From NCBI GenBank assembly GCA_021791235.1, contig JAJYXA010000179.1, forward strand, positions 1-6,900: a stretch of DNA of 6,900 nt. Direction: 5' to 3'. A program made the position numbers and the translations under genes. Each line of letters starts with the position of its first letter. The first letter of the stretch is position 1. The DNA is from Pseudomonadota bacterium (GTDB lineage: Bacteria; Pseudomonadota; Gammaproteobacteria; Burkholderiales; Thiobacillaceae). This document shows positions 6,031 to 6,900 of this stretch, piece after piece. Under the pieces are notes generated by a model. That model did no database searches, had not been told where the DNA came from, and saw only the letters and a list, made by a program, of their open reading frames with translations.

Positions 6031-6777
6031 ATGAAGAAAAACATGCTGTTGGGTCTGATGGCGGGATGGATTGCGCTTTCCCCCCTGGGGACATGGGCGG
6101 GGGCCTCCGACTACGCACGCGAGAAAAAGTGGGCGGACGAGGTGTTGCCGGGGCTGGTGGTGGGCGAACCGGTCTATCTGCAGACCCCGCGCGGACATCA
6201 CATGTTCCTGGCGCTCTTCACCCCGACGGACGCCGGCAAGGCGGCGATTGTCGTTCACGGCCTGGGCATCCACCCCGACTGGGGCATGACCGGCACGCTG
6301 CGCACCGAACTGGCCGACCGCGGCTTCGCCACCCTGTCGATCCAGATGCCGATCCTGGCCGCCGACGCCAAGGGCGAAGATTATCCGCCGACCTTCCCCG
6401 AGGCGGCCGAGCGCATCGCCGAGGCGGTCGCGTTTCTGAAAGCCAGGGGCTACCAGCAGATCGCCATCGTCTCCCACAGCATGGGTTCGCGCATGAGCCG
6501 CGAGTACCTGGCCGGCAAACCCGATCCCGCGGTGAAGTCGTGGGCCAGCCTGGGCATTTCGGTGGGTGATTACTCGGCGTTGAAACTGCCGGTTCTGGAC
6601 CTGTACGGCGACAACGACCTGCCGCCGGTGCTGGCGAACGCCGGCAAGCGCAAGCAGAGCCTGGCGGCCAGGGACTCAAAACAGGTGATGATTGCCCGTG
6701 CCGACCATTTCTTCACCGGGCGCGAAGCCGGGATGGTGGCGGCGGTGGCCGACTTCCTGAATGCGACACTGAAGTAA
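6031..6777 (+). CDS. Secreted alpha/beta-hydrolase (DUF3530-like)
   Basis: A 248-residue protein starting with a classic signal peptide: MKKNML, a hydrophobic core to about residue 19, and an AGA|S cleavage site after A25. It is therefore expected in the periplasm or outside. The mature part has an alpha/beta-hydrolase layout: VVHGLG (74-79, oxyanion-hole strand-loop), nucleophile elbow VSHSMGS with S150, an acid at D194 or D196 in LYGDND, and the catalytic histidine H226 in RADHFF. The elbow is S-H-S-M-G, with the usual first glycine of GxSxG replaced by serine. The overall pattern resembles DUF3530-type proteins, whose substrates are unknown to me. It is divergent from rpfG across a short shared control region, so it could belong to the DSF regulon, but nothing in the protein shows that. 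The ATG is fixed by AGGAGG at 6019-6024. The gene ends 22 bp before the putative intron. Confidence 0.8.
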   Translation: MKKNMLLGLMAGWIALSPLGTWAGASDYAREKKWADEVLPGLVVGEPVYLQTPRGHHMFLALFTPTDAGKAAIVVHGLGIHPDWGMTGTLRTELADRGFATLSIQMPILAADAKGEDYPPTFPEAAERIAEAVAFLKARGYQQIAIVSHSMGSRMSREYLAGKPDPAVKSWASLGISVGDYSALKLPVLDLYGDNDLPPVLANAGKRKQSLAARDSKQVMIARADHFFTGREAGMVAAVADFLNATLK

Positions 6778-6799
6778 ATTGCGCCCTGCCGGGGCACCA

Positions 6800-6900
6800 A
6801 TCGGGATAGGGGACGGTCAATCCTGACCGCACCCCTCCCACACCACCCGGCATGCGGGTCCGCACCGGGCGGTTCGAGAAGTTGAGGTCATGAGAGTCGG
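6800..6900 (-). mobile_element. 3' end of a group II intron (continues past right edge)
   Basis: Read on the minus strand, the last 101 bases show the end of a group II intron: a domain V-like hairpin, a 2-base joiner and a domain VI hairpin with a bulged adenosine, ending in CCCGAT at 6800. Group II introns end in AY, and AT fits. Domain IV with any maturase/reverse transcriptase would lie beyond 6900; the 26 bases 6875-6900 are too short to show it. The 3' exon would be 6799 and leftward, so the element sits just downstream of the hydrolase stop, in antisense orientation to that gene. Because only the end is visible, the intron may be complete or a fragment. Confidence 0.75.
6803..6874 (-). 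ncRNA. Group II intron domains V and VI
   Basis: Domain V (6874-6841) is 34 bases. ACCGCCCGG (6873-6865) pairs with CCGGGTGGT (6850-6842), and TGCG (6864-6861) pairs with CGCA (6856-6853) under a GACC tetraloop. A 2-base bulge, TG (6852-6851), lies on the 3' side, which is the canonical geometry. The catalytic-triad position reads ACC rather than the usual AGC, and the loop is not GAAA. Domain VI (6839-6803) pairs GGGA with TCCC, GGGG with CCCC, and GCGGTCA with TGACCGT around GGAT. Unpaired T6808 and A6807 lie on the 3' side. A6807 is followed by 7 bases to the intron end, the expected branch-point distance. Confidence 0.72.

Noticed and set aside
6781..6797. Rho-independent terminator after the hydrolase
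   Set aside because: GCCC (6783-6786) can pair with GGGC (6792-6795) around a 5-base loop, but the stem is short, has a neighbouring mismatch and no T-run follows.
1..6900. CRISPR array, tRNA or rRNA genes
   Set aside because: No regularly spaced repeat series, cloverleaf pattern or conserved rRNA stretch was seen on either strand.

Overview
The window carries a complete diffusible signal factor (DSF) quorum-sensing module from a high-GC proteobacterium. Codon use, strong AGGAGG/GGAG ribosome-binding sites and the kinds of neighbouring genes suggest a betaproteobacterium, but the genus cannot be fixed from the sequence alone. Three genes form the core. They are an RpfF-type DSF synthase (1403-2305, +), an RpfC-type hybrid sensor kinase (2285-4807, -) and an RpfG-type REC/HD-GYP response regulator (4818-5939, -). 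The rpfG-rpfC pair reads leftward as an operon and converges on rpfF, the arrangement known in Xanthomonas. No rpfB or rpfH is visible here.

Layout, left to right: the 3' end of an EVE-domain protein gene (to 283); a 144-bp gap filled mostly by a long inverted repeat whose arms carry the CACAGAG-type motif found dispersed in many environmental bacteria; a TauE/SafE-family (TSUP) membrane permease (428-1234); a 168-bp gap with a 15-bp dyad just upstream of rpfF; rpfF; rpfC, whose stop overlaps the rpfF stop by 21 bp; rpfG, 10 bp upstream of rpfC; a short divergent intergenic region with two 10-bp direct repeats; a secreted alpha/beta-hydrolase (6031-6777, +); and, from 6800 to the right edge, what looks like domains V and VI of a group II intron on the minus strand. 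The rest of that intron, including any reverse transcriptase, would lie beyond base 6900.

Expected working of the system: RpfF makes a cis-2-unsaturated fatty acid from acyl-ACP. The membrane part of RpfC senses it, and phosphate passes H203 -> D636 -> H775 within RpfC and on to D79 of RpfG. The RpfG HD-GYP domain then degrades cyclic di-GMP. The RpfC here is longer than the Xanthomonas protein (840 against about 726 residues) because a degenerate, non-phosphorylatable receiver-like domain sits between the kinase and the true receiver. That domain, the repeat-rich divergent control region and the intron fragment are the most notable points. The family assignments are confident; the regulatory sites are pattern-based inferences.
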